Assembly: GCA_030837825.1 (NCBI GenBank)
Contig: JAUQYB010000113.1
Location: 1 to 13,789 of the forward strand
Direction of reading: 5' to 3'
DNA length: 13,789 nucleotides
Source of the DNA: Albidovulum sp.
GTDB lineage: Bacteria; Pseudomonadota; Alphaproteobacteria; Rhodobacterales; Rhodobacteraceae
Shown piece after piece: positions 1 to 7,060 of the stretch. The position numbers and the translations under genes are program-made. The notes below the pieces were generated by a model. That model worked only from the letters and a program-made list of their open reading frames with translations, did not search any database and was not told the DNA's origin. How positions within the stretch are numbered: the first letter of the stretch is position 1; each line of letters starts with the position of its first letter.

Positions 1-105
1 CCGGTGCCCCAGTGGCATCTGGAAAGCCGCTCGCCGCTTACAGTCGCGGGGGCGGTTGAGGCTTCGGGTGCCGCCTTTGGTCCACCCTACCCCATTCCCG
101 TTTCA
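1..105 (-). promoter_or_regulatory. Cobalamin riboswitch, 5' part, cut by the window edge
   Basis: Read on the minus strand, this stretch has the order of conserved cobalamin riboswitch blocks. A GGGAATGGGG-type segment lies near 90-99, the core block CCGCCCCCGCGACTGTAAGC lies within 34-55, and GCCACTGG lies at 9-16. The same blocks occur in the complete riboswitch at the right end of the window. The 3' part, including the B12 box and the expression platform, lies beyond base 1. The element points leftward, so it controls a gene outside the window and not the cob operon. By analogy with other alphaproteobacteria the target could be a cobalt or cobalamin transport gene or a missing cob gene; that is a guess. 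Confidence 0.88.
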
Positions 106-131
106 GTCCGGGCGCTTTGCGCCTGCCGGAC
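106..131 (-). other. Strong bulged hairpin just upstream of the left riboswitch
   Basis: Two five-base arms on each side pair perfectly: GTCCG with CGGAC and GGCGC with GCGCC, around a three-base loop, with one three-base bulge. It lies between the last gene of the operon and the riboswitch core. No T-run follows on the minus strand, so it does not look like a classical intrinsic terminator. It could be part of the riboswitch 5' periphery or a transcript-end stabiliser. Confidence 0.4.
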
Positions 132-210
132 ACCATACGCCCCCATCTGGCCCGACCGGCACGCCCCGGTCAAGGCGGAAAGCGTCGGAAACGCGCTCGG
201 GAGCGACCGG
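132..210 (-). other. Intergenic stretch between the last DUF1636 gene and the left riboswitch
   Basis: This short non-coding gap should hold the end of the cob transcript and the promoter of the left riboswitch transcript. Two inverted repeats are visible: CGCTC/GAGCG at 194-205, just after the stop codon, and GACCGG/CCGGTC at 154-171 with a six-base loop. A TTGACC hexamer on the minus strand (168-173) would fit a -35 box, with CCAGAT (145-150) at 17 bases spacing as a poor -10 box. Neither a clear terminator nor a convincing promoter can be claimed. Confidence 0.3.
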
Positions 211-534
211 TCAGCCCGGGATCCGCGCCAGCGCCTTCTCGCGCAGCGCCCCGATCGGGCGCGCGTCGGCGAGATTGCCGTCGGCGGACGCGTCGTAGAG
301 CTTCAGGAACACGATCAGGTTCGGCACGTCCGCCTCGCTGGCGTCGCCAAAGAGATAGGCGGTCTTGCCCGGGGCGCGCACGGCAACGGTCGAGGGGCGT
401 GTGCAGCCCGACATGCAGTCAACCTCGCTGACCCGCATGGCGAGGCCCGCCGCCTTGATCGCCGTGCGAATCGCCGATGCGAGGCCTGAGCGCCCCGCCG
501 GACAGGACCGGCAGACCGTGACGGTTGTTCCCAT
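211..534 (-). CDS. DUF1636-type small cysteine protein (downstream copy)
   Basis: This 107-residue protein has no signal peptide or membrane segment. Four cysteines form two pairs, C8-x2-C11 and C40-x3-C44 (DCMSGC), the layout expected of a small metal-binding or [2Fe-2S] ferredoxin-like protein with a thioredoxin-type fold. It resembles the DUF1636 family of predicted metal-binding proteins, whose function is not known to me. A second copy is the first gene of the operon; the two share the cysteine pattern and a C-terminal K-x-LARIP motif, but this copy lacks the fifth cysteine. It starts 4 bases after the cobA stop, with GGAAGG 8 bases before the ATG, so it belongs to the cob operon. A role in cobalt handling or in electron supply to a cob enzyme is inference. 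Confidence 0.82.
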   Translation of the reverse strand: MGTTVTVCRSCPAGRSGLASAIRTAIKAAGLAMRVSEVDCMSGCTRPSTVAVRAPGKTAYLFGDASEADVPNLIVFLKLYDASADGNLADARPIGALREKALARIPG

Positions 535-538
535 TCCG

Positions 539-1258
539 TCAGCCTTCCGCCAGCGGGCCGAGCAGGATCAGCGCCGGCCCGTCGCCGGCCTCCGACTCGA
601 TCAGTGATTGCATCGACCCCACGGTCCCGCGGACCAGCTTTTGCGCCGGAGTAGAGACGCTTTCTGCCAGGAGCGCCGGGGTTTCCGGCGGCAGGCCCGC
701 GCCCAGGAGGCGCTGCGCGAGTTCGGCGAAGGTGCGCTTGCCCATGAAGATGACCGTCGTCGCCGTCGGATCGGCGAGCGCGGCGAGGTTCAGGTCTTCG
801 GGCAGGGCGCCGCTGATGTCATGGCCGGTGATGAACTGGACCCGCCGCGCCGTCAGCCGGCGGGTCAGCGGGATGCCGGCCGCCGCGGCCGCCGCCATCG
901 CCGAGGTCACGCCGGGCACGATCTCGTAGCCGATGCCTGCCGCGCGGCATGCGGTGATCTCTTCCTCCAGCCGGCCGAAAAGACCGCAGTCGCCGGACTT
1001 GAGCCGCACCACCCTGGCCCCGGTGGCGGCATAGTCCACCAGCAGGCGGTTGACATGGTCCTGTTTCGCCGAAGGCCGCCCGGCACGCTTGCCCACGCCG
1101 ACGAGATCGGCCCCCGGCCGGGCCTGGGCAAGGATGGGCCCTGACGAGAGATCGTCGAACAGGACCACGTCCGCCGCCCGCAGCCGCTCGACGGCGCGGA
1201 GCGTCAGAAGTTCCGGATCGCCGGGGCCGGAGGAAACGAAGCTGACGAAGCCGGTCAT
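539..1258 (-). CDS. cobA: Uroporphyrinogen-III C-methyltransferase (SUMT)
   Basis: CobA transfers two methyl groups from S-adenosylmethionine to C2 and C7 of uroporphyrinogen III, giving precorrin-2, the entry step to cobalamin and siroheme. The 239-residue, single-domain length fits CobA and not the longer CysG fusion. Visible family features are the N-terminal SSGPGDPELLTLRA segment (9-22), GKRAGRPSAKQDHVN (56-70), RLKSGD (85-90), VPGVTSA and GIPLT. The usual GGDP motif reads SGDC here (88-91), and the usual PLTHR reads PLTRR. The start overlaps the cobB stop by four bases (ATGA), with GGAGG just upstream. It is the last biosynthetic gene of the operon. Confidence 0.95.
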   Translation of the reverse strand: MTGFVSFVSSGPGDPELLTLRAVERLRAADVVLFDDLSSGPILAQARPGADLVGVGKRAGRPSAKQDHVNRLLVDYAATGARVVRLKSGDCGLFGRLEEEITACRAAGIGYEIVPGVTSAMAAAAAAGIPLTRRLTARRVQFITGHDISGALPEDLNLAALADPTATTVIFMGKRTFAELAQRLLGAGLPPETPALLAESVSTPAQKLVRGTVGSMQSLIESEAGDGPALILLGPLAEG

Positions 1259-2565
1259 GTCGCCTCCGCGATCAGGTGAAAGAAGGTGCCGGTCGCCCTG
1301 CCGCGGCGCGATCCGGCCTCGGGCACCGTCTCGCCGGTGGCATCCACGACGCGCGCAAGCGGCATATCGGGCTGATCAAGGATCGTCGAGTAGTGAAACT
1401 CGTGGCCGCGCAACCGGGCGCCGGGGCCGTGGCCGGGGATCGCCTCGGCGAGTTCCGCCAGCCGGTAGCCCAGATGCATCCTGCGTTTCTCGAACGAGGT
1501 GACCAGACCGAGGAGCCCGGCCATTTCATGCCGGTGCCCGTCGCGGTCGACGATCGCCTCGCCGATCGCCATGTAGCCGCCGCATTCGCCATGCACCGGC
1601 CGCGTCTCGGCAAACCGTCTCAACCCCTGCCGGAACCTTCCGGCAGCAGCGAGAGCGGGGCCATGCAGTTCCGGATAGCCGCCCGCCAGCCAGCAGCAGT
1701 CGGCAGTGCCGTCCGGCGCCTCGTCGGCGAGGGGGGAGAAGGGAAGGATCTCGGCACCCGCCCGCAGCCATCCGTCGACAAGATGCGGATAGACGAAGGA
1801 GAATGCCGCATCCCTGGCCAGCGCGATCCGTTGCCCCGGCGGCGTGATGCGCCGGGGTGCCTGCGGCGCAAGACTGCTTGCCGTCGCAGCGGCGCGGAGC
1901 GCGTGCATATCGAGACTGGCGGCGATGAAGGCGCCCGCCTCGGCGATGATCCGGTCAAGCTCCGGCGTCTCTTCGGCCTGGAGAAGACCAAGATGGCGCT
2001 CGGGCACAGAAATACCGGGGTTGCGCGGCAGGGCGCCGAGCACGGAGATGCCCGCAGCCTCCATGCCCGCCCGCACCAGCGCCTCGTGCCGGGGCGACGC
2101 GATGCGGTTCAGCACCACCCCGGCAAGGGCGACACCCGGCCGCATCGTGGCGAAGCCACGGGCGACTGCCGCGGCCGACTGCGCCTGGCCCGAGACGTCA
2201 AGCACCAGCACAACCGGCCAGCCGGTCAGCGCGGCAAGATCGGCCGAGGCGCCGGTGCCGGCCTCTCCGGCCCGCGCCACGCCGTCGAAAAGACCCATCG
2301 ACCCTTCTGCCAGCACCAGGTCAGCCCCCTCCGCCGCGGCGATGTGGCCGGCGATTTCCGCCCCGCCCATCGCCCAGCTATCGAGGTTTAGCGAGGCGCG
2401 CCCCGACGCCGCCCGGTGGAAGGCGGGGTCGATGTAGTCCGGCCCGCTCTTGAACGGCTGGACGGCCAGGCCCTGCGCGCGAAAGGCAGCGAGAAGGCCC
2501 AGCATGACAGTCGTCTTGCCGGTGCCGGACGAAGGGGCGGAAATGATGAGGCCGGGGGGGATCAT
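1255..2565 (-). CDS. cobB: Hydrogenobyrinic acid a,c-diamide synthase
   Basis: CobB uses ATP and glutamine to amidate the a and c side chains of hydrogenobyrinate, the last step before cobalt insertion in the aerobic pathway. The 436-residue protein has an N-terminal ATP-binding domain with the P-loop [11 protein letters not shown] (9-19). Its C-terminal class I glutamine amidotransferase domain shows GGYPE (295-299), the nucleophile C328 in HGECGG, and GHEFHYS (387-393) supplying the catalytic histidine. Length and domain order are normal, with no missing key residue. The alternative name, cobyrinate a,c-diamide synthase CbiA, belongs to the anaerobic route; the CobG and CobN context favours CobB. 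ATGA overlaps join it to cobM upstream and cobA downstream. Confidence 0.96.
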   Translation of the reverse strand: MIPPGLIISAPSSGTGKTTVMLGLLAAFRAQGLAVQPFKSGPDYIDPAFHRAASGRASLNLDSWAMGGAEIAGHIAAAEGADLVLAEGSMGLFDGVARAGEAGTGASADLAALTGWPVVLVLDVSGQAQSAAAVARGFATMRPGVALAGVVLNRIASPRHEALVRAGMEAAGISVLGALPRNPGISVPERHLGLLQAEETPELDRIIAEAGAFIAASLDMHALRAAATASSLAPQAPRRITPPGQRIALARDAAFSFVYPHLVDGWLRAGAEILPFSPLADEAPDGTADCCWLAGGYPELHGPALAAAGRFRQGLRRFAETRPVHGECGGYMAIGEAIVDRDGHRHEMAGLLGLVTSFEKRRMHLGYRLAELAEAIPGHGPGARLRGHEFHYSTILDQPDMPLARVVDATGETVPEAGSRRGRATGTFFHLIAEAT

Positions 2566-3344
2566 TCGCCGTCGGGGAACCTCGGGTGGGTGCCGACGGG
2601 ACGGTAGCGGCGGTCATAATCGCCGGCATAGAGCCTGCTTTCACCGAACTCCTCGGCGCCGATGGAGCGGCCGACGAAGATCAGCGCCGTGCGCTCCATC
2701 TGCGCGCCGACGGCGGTTTGAAGGGTGCCGAGCGTGGCGCGCACAATGCGCTCGTCGGGCCAGGAGGCGCGCCAGATCACGGCAACCGGACAGTCGGCGC
2801 CGTAGTGCGGCTGAAGCTCCGCCACGACCCGGTCGAGCACATGGACCGAGAGGTGGATCGCCAGGACCGCACCGGTCCGGGCGAAGTTTTCCAGCGTCTC
2901 GCCAGGGGGCATCGCCGTGGCGCGCCCCGATGTGCGGGTCAGAATGACCGACTGGACCACGCCGGGCAGCGTCAGTTCCGCGCCGAGCGTTGCCGCAGCG
3001 GCGGCGAAGGCGGGAACGCCGGGCGTCACGTCATAGGGAATGCCGAGCGCGCGCAGCCGCCGGAGCTGTTCGCCCATCGCCGACCAGACCGAGAGGTCGC
3101 CTGAATGCAGCCGGGCGACGTTATGGCCCGCGGCATGGGCGGCCTCGATCTCGTCGATGATCTCGTCGAGCGACAGGGGCGCGGTATTGACGATGCGCGC
3201 GCCGGGGGGACAGTGCGCCAGCACCGCCTCGGGCACGAGCGAGCCGGCGTAGAGGCAGACCGGGCTTGCCGCGATCAGGTCGCGCCCCCGCAGTGTCAGG
3301 AGGTCGGCCGCCCCCGGCCCCGCGCCGATGAAATGCACCGTCAT
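2562..3344 (-). CDS. cobM: Precorrin-4 C11-methyltransferase
   Basis: CobM methylates C11 of precorrin-4 with S-adenosylmethionine to give precorrin-5. The 260-residue protein is a single tetrapyrrole methylase domain. It begins with [16 protein letters not shown] (5-20) and carries LYAGSLVPE (31-39), [16 protein letters not shown] (78-93) and [14 protein letters not shown], all typical of the CobM/CbiF branch and distinct from CobA, CobI and CobJ. A good ribosome binding site (AAGGA, 8 bases before the ATG) lies inside the end of cobE, and the start overlaps the cobE stop by four bases. The next enzyme in the pathway, CobF, has no gene in the window. Confidence 0.96.
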   Translation of the reverse strand: MTVHFIGAGPGAADLLTLRGRDLIAASPVCLYAGSLVPEAVLAHCPPGARIVNTAPLSLDEIIDEIEAAHAAGHNVARLHSGDLSVWSAMGEQLRRLRALGIPYDVTPGVPAFAAAAATLGAELTLPGVVQSVILTRTSGRATAMPPGETLENFARTGAVLAIHLSVHVLDRVVAELQPHYGADCPVAVIWRASWPDERIVRATLGTLQTAVGAQMERTALIFVGRSIGAEEFGESRLYAGDYDRRYRPVGTHPRFPDGE

Positions 3345-3703
3345 TCGTCAATCCTTTCCGCGATTGCTGCCGTTGCCAGCCCGTCGCCCGAAACCGCGCG
3401 CGGGCCGAGCAGTCTTGCCCCCGGCCCGGCGGCGACAAGCGCCGCCGCCTCGGCCAGCGAGCCGGTGCCGAACCTTGCCGCGACCCGGGGCGAGTGCGTG
3501 ATCGTCGGCTGGTCCGCAAGAGATTCGGGCGCAACCGCCAGAACCGGAAGCCGCATTTCGCCGGCGAAGCCGCGAAAGACCGGCGTCGCGGCCTTGTCCG
3601 CCGACGTGGCAAGGCCGTCCGCGCCGCCGCCCGCGCGGTCGAGCGCGTCGCGGAGCGACGCCGCCGTTGCCGCCGACCGGAAGCCGAAGCCCGCCACCCT
3701 CAT
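3341..3703 (-). CDS. cobE: CobE/CbiG C-terminal-domain protein
   Basis: This 120-residue protein matches the small CobE family, equivalent to the C-terminal domain of CbiG. Recognisable features are GFGFR (5-9), LPVLAV (52-57) and [12 protein letters not shown] (78-89), seen in this family as G-x-GS-x-AEAAAL. CbiG opens the precorrin delta-lactone in the anaerobic route. The exact role of CobE in the aerobic route is unsettled. I chose the ATG at 3703 because it forms an ATGA overlap with the cobL stop and has GGAG 9 bases upstream. An ATG five codons earlier is possible but has no such support. The 3' end overlaps cobM in the same ATGA manner. Confidence 0.9.
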   Translation of the reverse strand: MRVAGFGFRSAATAASLRDALDRAGGGADGLATSADKAATPVFRGFAGEMRLPVLAVAPESLADQPTITHSPRVAARFGTGSLAEAAALVAAGPGARLLGPRAVSGDGLATAAIAERIDE

Positions 3704-4887
3704 CGCACGACGCTCCACTGGATCACCGGGCGGGAGGGACGCCAGCCGCGAAGGCCGCCAAGCGGTTCGGCGGCGGCAAGTTCGATACGCAGGAGCGTGC
3801 CGCCGTGCCTTTCATGGCAGAGGGCCAGAAGGGCCTCGGATTCAAGCGTCACGGCATTGACCACGAGCCGCGCGCCCTGCGGCATGAGGCTCCATATCGT
3901 CTCTAGTCCGGCCGATTCGGCGCCCCCACCGATGAAGATGGCGTCGGGGGCGGGAAGCGCGGGGGCCGCGTCGCGCCAGCTTCCTTCGACGACCGCCAGC
4001 CTTGGCGACAGGCCGAAGGCCTCGGCATTGCGGCGGATGTTCGCGGCGCGGGCGGGCCGCACCTCCACCGCCTGCGCACGGGTTCCCGGTGCGGCAAGGC
4101 ACCATTCGACCGAGACGGAGCCCGACCCCGCGCCCAGATCCCAGAGCGTTTCGCCGGGGCGCGGCGCAAGCGCAGACAGCGTCAGCGCACGGACCGGCCG
4201 CTTGGTGATCTGACCGTCATGGGAGAAGAGATCATCGGCCAGGCCGGACGCCCGCGGCAGGCCCGGCGCCCCCGCGGCCTCGATGGCGACCGCGACCGGA
4301 TGGGCGATGCCTTCCAGATCGAACCCCCCGGCGATGGCGGTGCGCACGCGTTCCCGCGGCCCGCCCAGCGCCTCGAGCACGGTGAGCCGAGACGGGCCGA
4401 AGCCCCGCTTGGTCAGCCATCCGGCCAGGGCCGCCGGCGCGTCGCCGTCGCGCAGGAGGCAGATCAGCCGGACCCCGCGGCCGAGCACCGGTACCAGTCG
4501 TTCGAACGGTGCGGCATGGAGGCCGAGGCAGAGCGTGTCCTCCAGCCGCCAGCCAAGCCGGGCAGCCGCGAGCGAAAAGCTGGAGGGTGCGGGGTGACAC
4601 ACCCATTCGCCAACGCCGAGATGTGCGGCAAGACTTCCCCCCGCGCCATGCCAGAACGGATCGCCGGAGGCGAGAACGACTGCATTCCGGCCACGTTCCG
4701 CCAGAACAGGCTCGACCCGGAACGGCATAGGCCATTCGCGGCCGCGATCGGTGATCCCGGCAAGCGTCAGGTGCCGCGGGCCCCCGAAGACGACATCGGC
4801 GCGCATCAGCGCCGCCCGGCTTGCCTCCGACAGGCCCGCCGGTCCATCCTCGCCCAGACCGATGATGGTCAGCCAGGGGTCAGCCAC
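3700..4887 (-). CDS. cobL: Precorrin-6B C5,15-methyltransferase (decarboxylating)
   Basis: CobL methylates C5 and C15 of precorrin-6B and decarboxylates the C12 acetate, giving precorrin-8X. The protein is a fusion of two methyltransferases of different folds. The N-terminal CbiE-like tetrapyrrole methylase domain has IIGLGEDG near the start and ASGDPFWHG (about 73-81). The C-terminal CbiT-like Rossmann domain has SHDGQITKRPVRALTLSAL (about 222-240) and the S-adenosylmethionine loop DLGAGSGSVSVEW (about 250-262). I chose the GTG at 4887 (395 residues) because AAGGA stands 8 bases upstream and the protein then begins with the family-like MADPWLTIIGLGEDG. An ATG at 4896 abuts that AAGGA and is unlikely. 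The start faces that of cobK, one base away. Confidence 0.95.
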   Translation of the reverse strand: MADPWLTIIGLGEDGPAGLSEASRAALMRADVVFGGPRHLTLAGITDRGREWPMPFRVEPVLAERGRNAVVLASGDPFWHGAGGSLAAHLGVGEWVCHPAPSSFSLAAARLGWRLEDTLCLGLHAAPFERLVPVLGRGVRLICLLRDGDAPAALAGWLTKRGFGPSRLTVLEALGGPRERVRTAIAGGFDLEGIAHPVAVAIEAAGAPGLPRASGLADDLFSHDGQITKRPVRALTLSALAPRPGETLWDLGAGSGSVSVEWCLAAPGTRAQAVEVRPARAANIRRNAEAFGLSPRLAVVEGSWRDAAPALPAPDAIFIGGGAESAGLETIWSLMPQGARLVVNAVTLESEALLALCHERHGGTLLRIELAAAEPLGGLRGWRPSRPVIQWSVVR

Positions 4888-4900
4888 GATGCGCATCCTT
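4875..4900. promoter_or_regulatory. Divergent cobK/cobL start region with two interlocked ribosome binding sites
   Basis: The cobK ATG (4889-4891, plus) and the cobL GTG (4887-4885, minus) are separated by one base. The cobK ribosome binding site AGGGG (4875-4879, 9 bases before its ATG) lies in the first codons of cobL. The cobL site AAGGA (minus, 4896-4900, 8 bases before its GTG) lies in the first codons of cobK. No intergenic DNA exists for a divergent promoter, so any promoter for either gene must lie inside the other one. Confidence 0.75.
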
Positions 4901-5635
4901 CTTCTCGGCGGCACGACCGAGGCGAGCCTCTTGGCCCGCCGTCTGGCAAAGGACCGGGTCGATGCCGTCTTTTCCTATGCCGGCCGCACCGACGCGCCCG
5001 TTGCGCAGCCGCTGCCGACACGGATCGGCGGCTTTGGCGGGCCCGAGGGCCTTGCCCGCTATCTGGCGGAGGCGGGCATCACCCATACGGTTGACGCGAC
5101 CCATCCCTTCGCCGCGCAGATGAGTCGCAACGCGGTGGCCGCCTGCACCGCCGCGGGTGTGCCGCTCTGCGCCTTCGAGCGCGCACCCTGGGCGGCTGAG
5201 GCGGGCGACGACTGGCGCCATGTCACCGATCTCGACGGCGCGGTCGCGGCGCTGCCCGAGCGGCCGGCGCAGGTTTTTCTTGCCATCGGCCGGCAGAGCC
5301 TCGAGGCCTTCGCGGCGAAACCGCAGCACCACTACCTGCTGCGGCTGGTGGACCCGCCCCAGAAGCCGCTGCCGCTGCCCGATACCACAGTCGTGATCGC
5401 CCGCGGCCCCTTCACCGAAGCGGCGGACCGGGAGCTTCTGGCCCGGCACCGGATAGACCTCGTCGTCGCCAAGAATGCCGGAGGCACGGGCGCCCGGGCA
5501 AAGCTCGATGCCGCGCGCGCGCTGGGCCTGCCGGTGGTGCTGATCGACCGGCCGAAGCTTCCGCCCCGCCGGATCGCGGGATCGGTCGAGGAGGTGATGG
5601 CGTTTCTGGCTCATCCCGCCGACCTCGGCGTGTAG
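4889..5635 (+). CDS. cobK: Precorrin-6A reductase
   Basis: CobK reduces precorrin-6A to precorrin-6B with NADPH. The 248-residue protein starts with the nucleotide-binding segment MRILLLGGTTEA (1-12). It carries DATHPFA (69-75), FLAIGRQ (130-136) and AKNAGGTGARAKLDAAR (194-210), all typical of CobK/CbiJ. The length is normal. It is the only gene in the window on the plus strand. Its start lies one base from the cobL start, and its last 25 bases overlap the end of cobJ, so it is locked into the operon in antisense. I chose the ATG at 4889 because the family N-terminus begins there and AGGGG lies 9 bases upstream. No clear promoter is visible upstream within cobL. Confidence 0.95.
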   Translation: MRILLLGGTTEASLLARRLAKDRVDAVFSYAGRTDAPVAQPLPTRIGGFGGPEGLARYLAEAGITHTVDATHPFAAQMSRNAVAACTAAGVPLCAFERAPWAAEAGDDWRHVTDLDGAVAALPERPAQVFLAIGRQSLEAFAAKPQHHYLLRLVDPPQKPLPLPDTTVVIARGPFTEAADRELLARHRIDLVVAKNAGGTGARAKLDAARALGLPVVLIDRPKLPPRRIAGSVEEVMAFLAHPADLGV

Positions 5636-6345
5636 ACGAAGCGCCCGACCCGGCGGGTGTCGGGGTTGCCGAGGATGACAACGGTGCGCATGTCGGCCAT
5701 GTCAGGCTCTGCTTGCGCAAGGGTCACGGTCTTGAGCGCCTCGTCCGGCGTCGTCACGGCGCGCGCGAAGGAGATGAGGCGAGAGCCCCCGCATTCCTCG
5801 CGCAAGACCTCCAGCGCACGGGCAAACTGGTGCGGGCGGCTGCGGGAACGGGGATTGTAGAATGCCATCGCGAAACCCGCCCGGGCGGCCAGCCGCAGCC
5901 GGTGCTCGACCAGATCCCACGGCTTGAGATTGTCCGACAGGTTGATGGCGCAGAAATCGTGGCCGAGCGGCGCGCCGAGACGGGCAGCGGCGGCCAGCAT
6001 GGCGGTGATGCCCGGCAGGACACGGATGTCGAACCCATCCGGGTCGGGCTGCCTCTCCAGCGCCTCGAACACTGCGGCCGCCATCGCGAAGACGCCCGGA
6101 TCGCCTGAGGAGACCACGACAACACGGCGTCCCTCTGCCGCCATGCCGAGCGCGTGGTCGGCGCGTTCGATCTCCACACGATTGTCGGAAGGGTGGAGCC
6201 GCAGCCCCTCGCGCGCGGCGACACGGGCGACATAGGGAATATAGCCGATGATGTCGGTGGCCGCGGCCAGCGCCGCGCGGACCTCGTCGGTGACAAGCCG
6301 CTCGTCGCCCGGCCCGAGCCCGGCGATGGTAACCCATCCTGTCAT
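5611..6345 (-). CDS. cobJ: Precorrin-3B C17-methyltransferase
   Basis: CobJ methylates C17 of precorrin-3B and drives ring contraction to precorrin-4. The 244-residue protein is a single tetrapyrrole methylase domain. It shows IAGLGPGDERLVTDE (7-21), GYIPYVARV, VVSSGDPGVFAMA (77-89), LPGITAM (110-116) and GHDFCAINLSDNLKPW (128-143). The last block, together with FYNPRSRSRPHQ, marks CobJ/CbiH rather than CobI or CobM. The start overlaps the cobI stop by four bases (ATGA), with AGGGG 9 bases upstream. Its end overlaps the convergent cobK by 25 bases. The length is normal for the aerobic enzyme, without the C-terminal extension found in some CbiH-type proteins. Confidence 0.96.
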   Translation of the reverse strand: MTGWVTIAGLGPGDERLVTDEVRAALAAATDIIGYIPYVARVAAREGLRLHPSDNRVEIERADHALGMAAEGRRVVVVSSGDPGVFAMAAAVFEALERQPDPDGFDIRVLPGITAMLAAAARLGAPLGHDFCAINLSDNLKPWDLVEHRLRLAARAGFAMAFYNPRSRSRPHQFARALEVLREECGGSRLISFARAVTTPDEALKTVTLAQAEPDMADMRTVVILGNPDTRRVGRFVYTPRSAG

Positions 6346-7058
6346 GGACGCCGCCCCTGGCCGTGAACGACCACGATCGAGAAATAGGGCGTCACCTCGT
6401 CCGCATCGGAAAGGCGCTGCACCCTCTGCCCCGGCATCGTGCCGCGCTCGATAAGCCAGGCCGCACCGAGCCGCCCCGCCTTGGCAAGCGCCCGGCGCAG
6501 CTTCGGCAGGTTCCGCCCGATCTTCATGAAGACGAGCGCATCGGCATCCCGAGACCGGGCCTCAAGCTCCTCCTCCGGCAGCGTCGCCATCAGCACGGTC
6601 AGCACGTCATCGCCCCAGGTGACCGGAATCCCCGTCGCCGTCCAGCAGCCGGACATGCCGGTGATGCCGGGAACCACCTCGACCTCGGCCCGTCCCTGAA
6701 GACGCGAGTGGAGGTGCATGAAGGAACCGTAGAAAAACGGATCGCCCTCGCACAGGACCAGAACAGACTCTGTTCCGGCCAGTTCTGCGAGCTTGCGCGC
6801 CCAGTCTTCGTAGAACTCCGCCAGTTGCCGGTTGTATTCCGGATCGGAAAAATGGATCTCGGTCGTCACCGGATATTCCATCGCGTATTCGGCCGCCACC
6901 GGGGCCAGCATCCCCTCGACGATCTGACGCGCCTGACCGGCGCGACCTGCCTTGCGGAAATAGGCGACATGGGCAGCGGATCGCACCAGCCGGTCGGCCT
7001 TCACGCTCATCAGCTCGGGATCGCCGGGGCCGAGGCCGACGCAGATGACCTTTCCCAT
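6342..7058 (-). CDS. cobI: Precorrin-2 C20-methyltransferase
   Basis: CobI methylates C20 of precorrin-2 to give precorrin-3A. The reading frame stays open far upstream into cobH, but the protein homologous to the family begins at the ATG at 7058 with MGKVICVGLGPGDPELMSVK. This start lies two bases after the cobH stop and has GAAGGAG 5 bases upstream, giving 238 residues, the usual length. Family features are EGDPFFYGSFMHLHSRL (104-120) and VPGITGMSGCW (129-139). The aerobic pathway context makes CobI rather than the cobalt-dependent CbiL the better call. Confidence 0.95.
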   Translation of the reverse strand: MGKVICVGLGPGDPELMSVKADRLVRSAAHVAYFRKAGRAGQARQIVEGMLAPVAAEYAMEYPVTTEIHFSDPEYNRQLAEFYEDWARKLAELAGTESVLVLCEGDPFFYGSFMHLHSRLQGRAEVEVVPGITGMSGCWTATGIPVTWGDDVLTVLMATLPEEELEARSRDADALVFMKIGRNLPKLRRALAKAGRLGAAWLIERGTMPGQRVQRLSDADEVTPYFSIVVVHGQGRRP

Positions 7059-7060
7059 CC

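Noticed and set aside
106..131. Intrinsic terminator of the cob operon
   Set aside because: The stem is strong but no T-run follows on the minus strand, so I kept it only as a hairpin.
4..489. A 161-codon plus-strand open frame at the left edge
   Set aside because: It crosses the left riboswitch and runs antisense to the DUF1636 gene; there is no family resemblance or ribosome binding site.
1276..2391. A 371-codon open frame on the plus strand opposite cobB
   Set aside because: It is a shadow of cobB, which has intact catalytic motifs along the same DNA.
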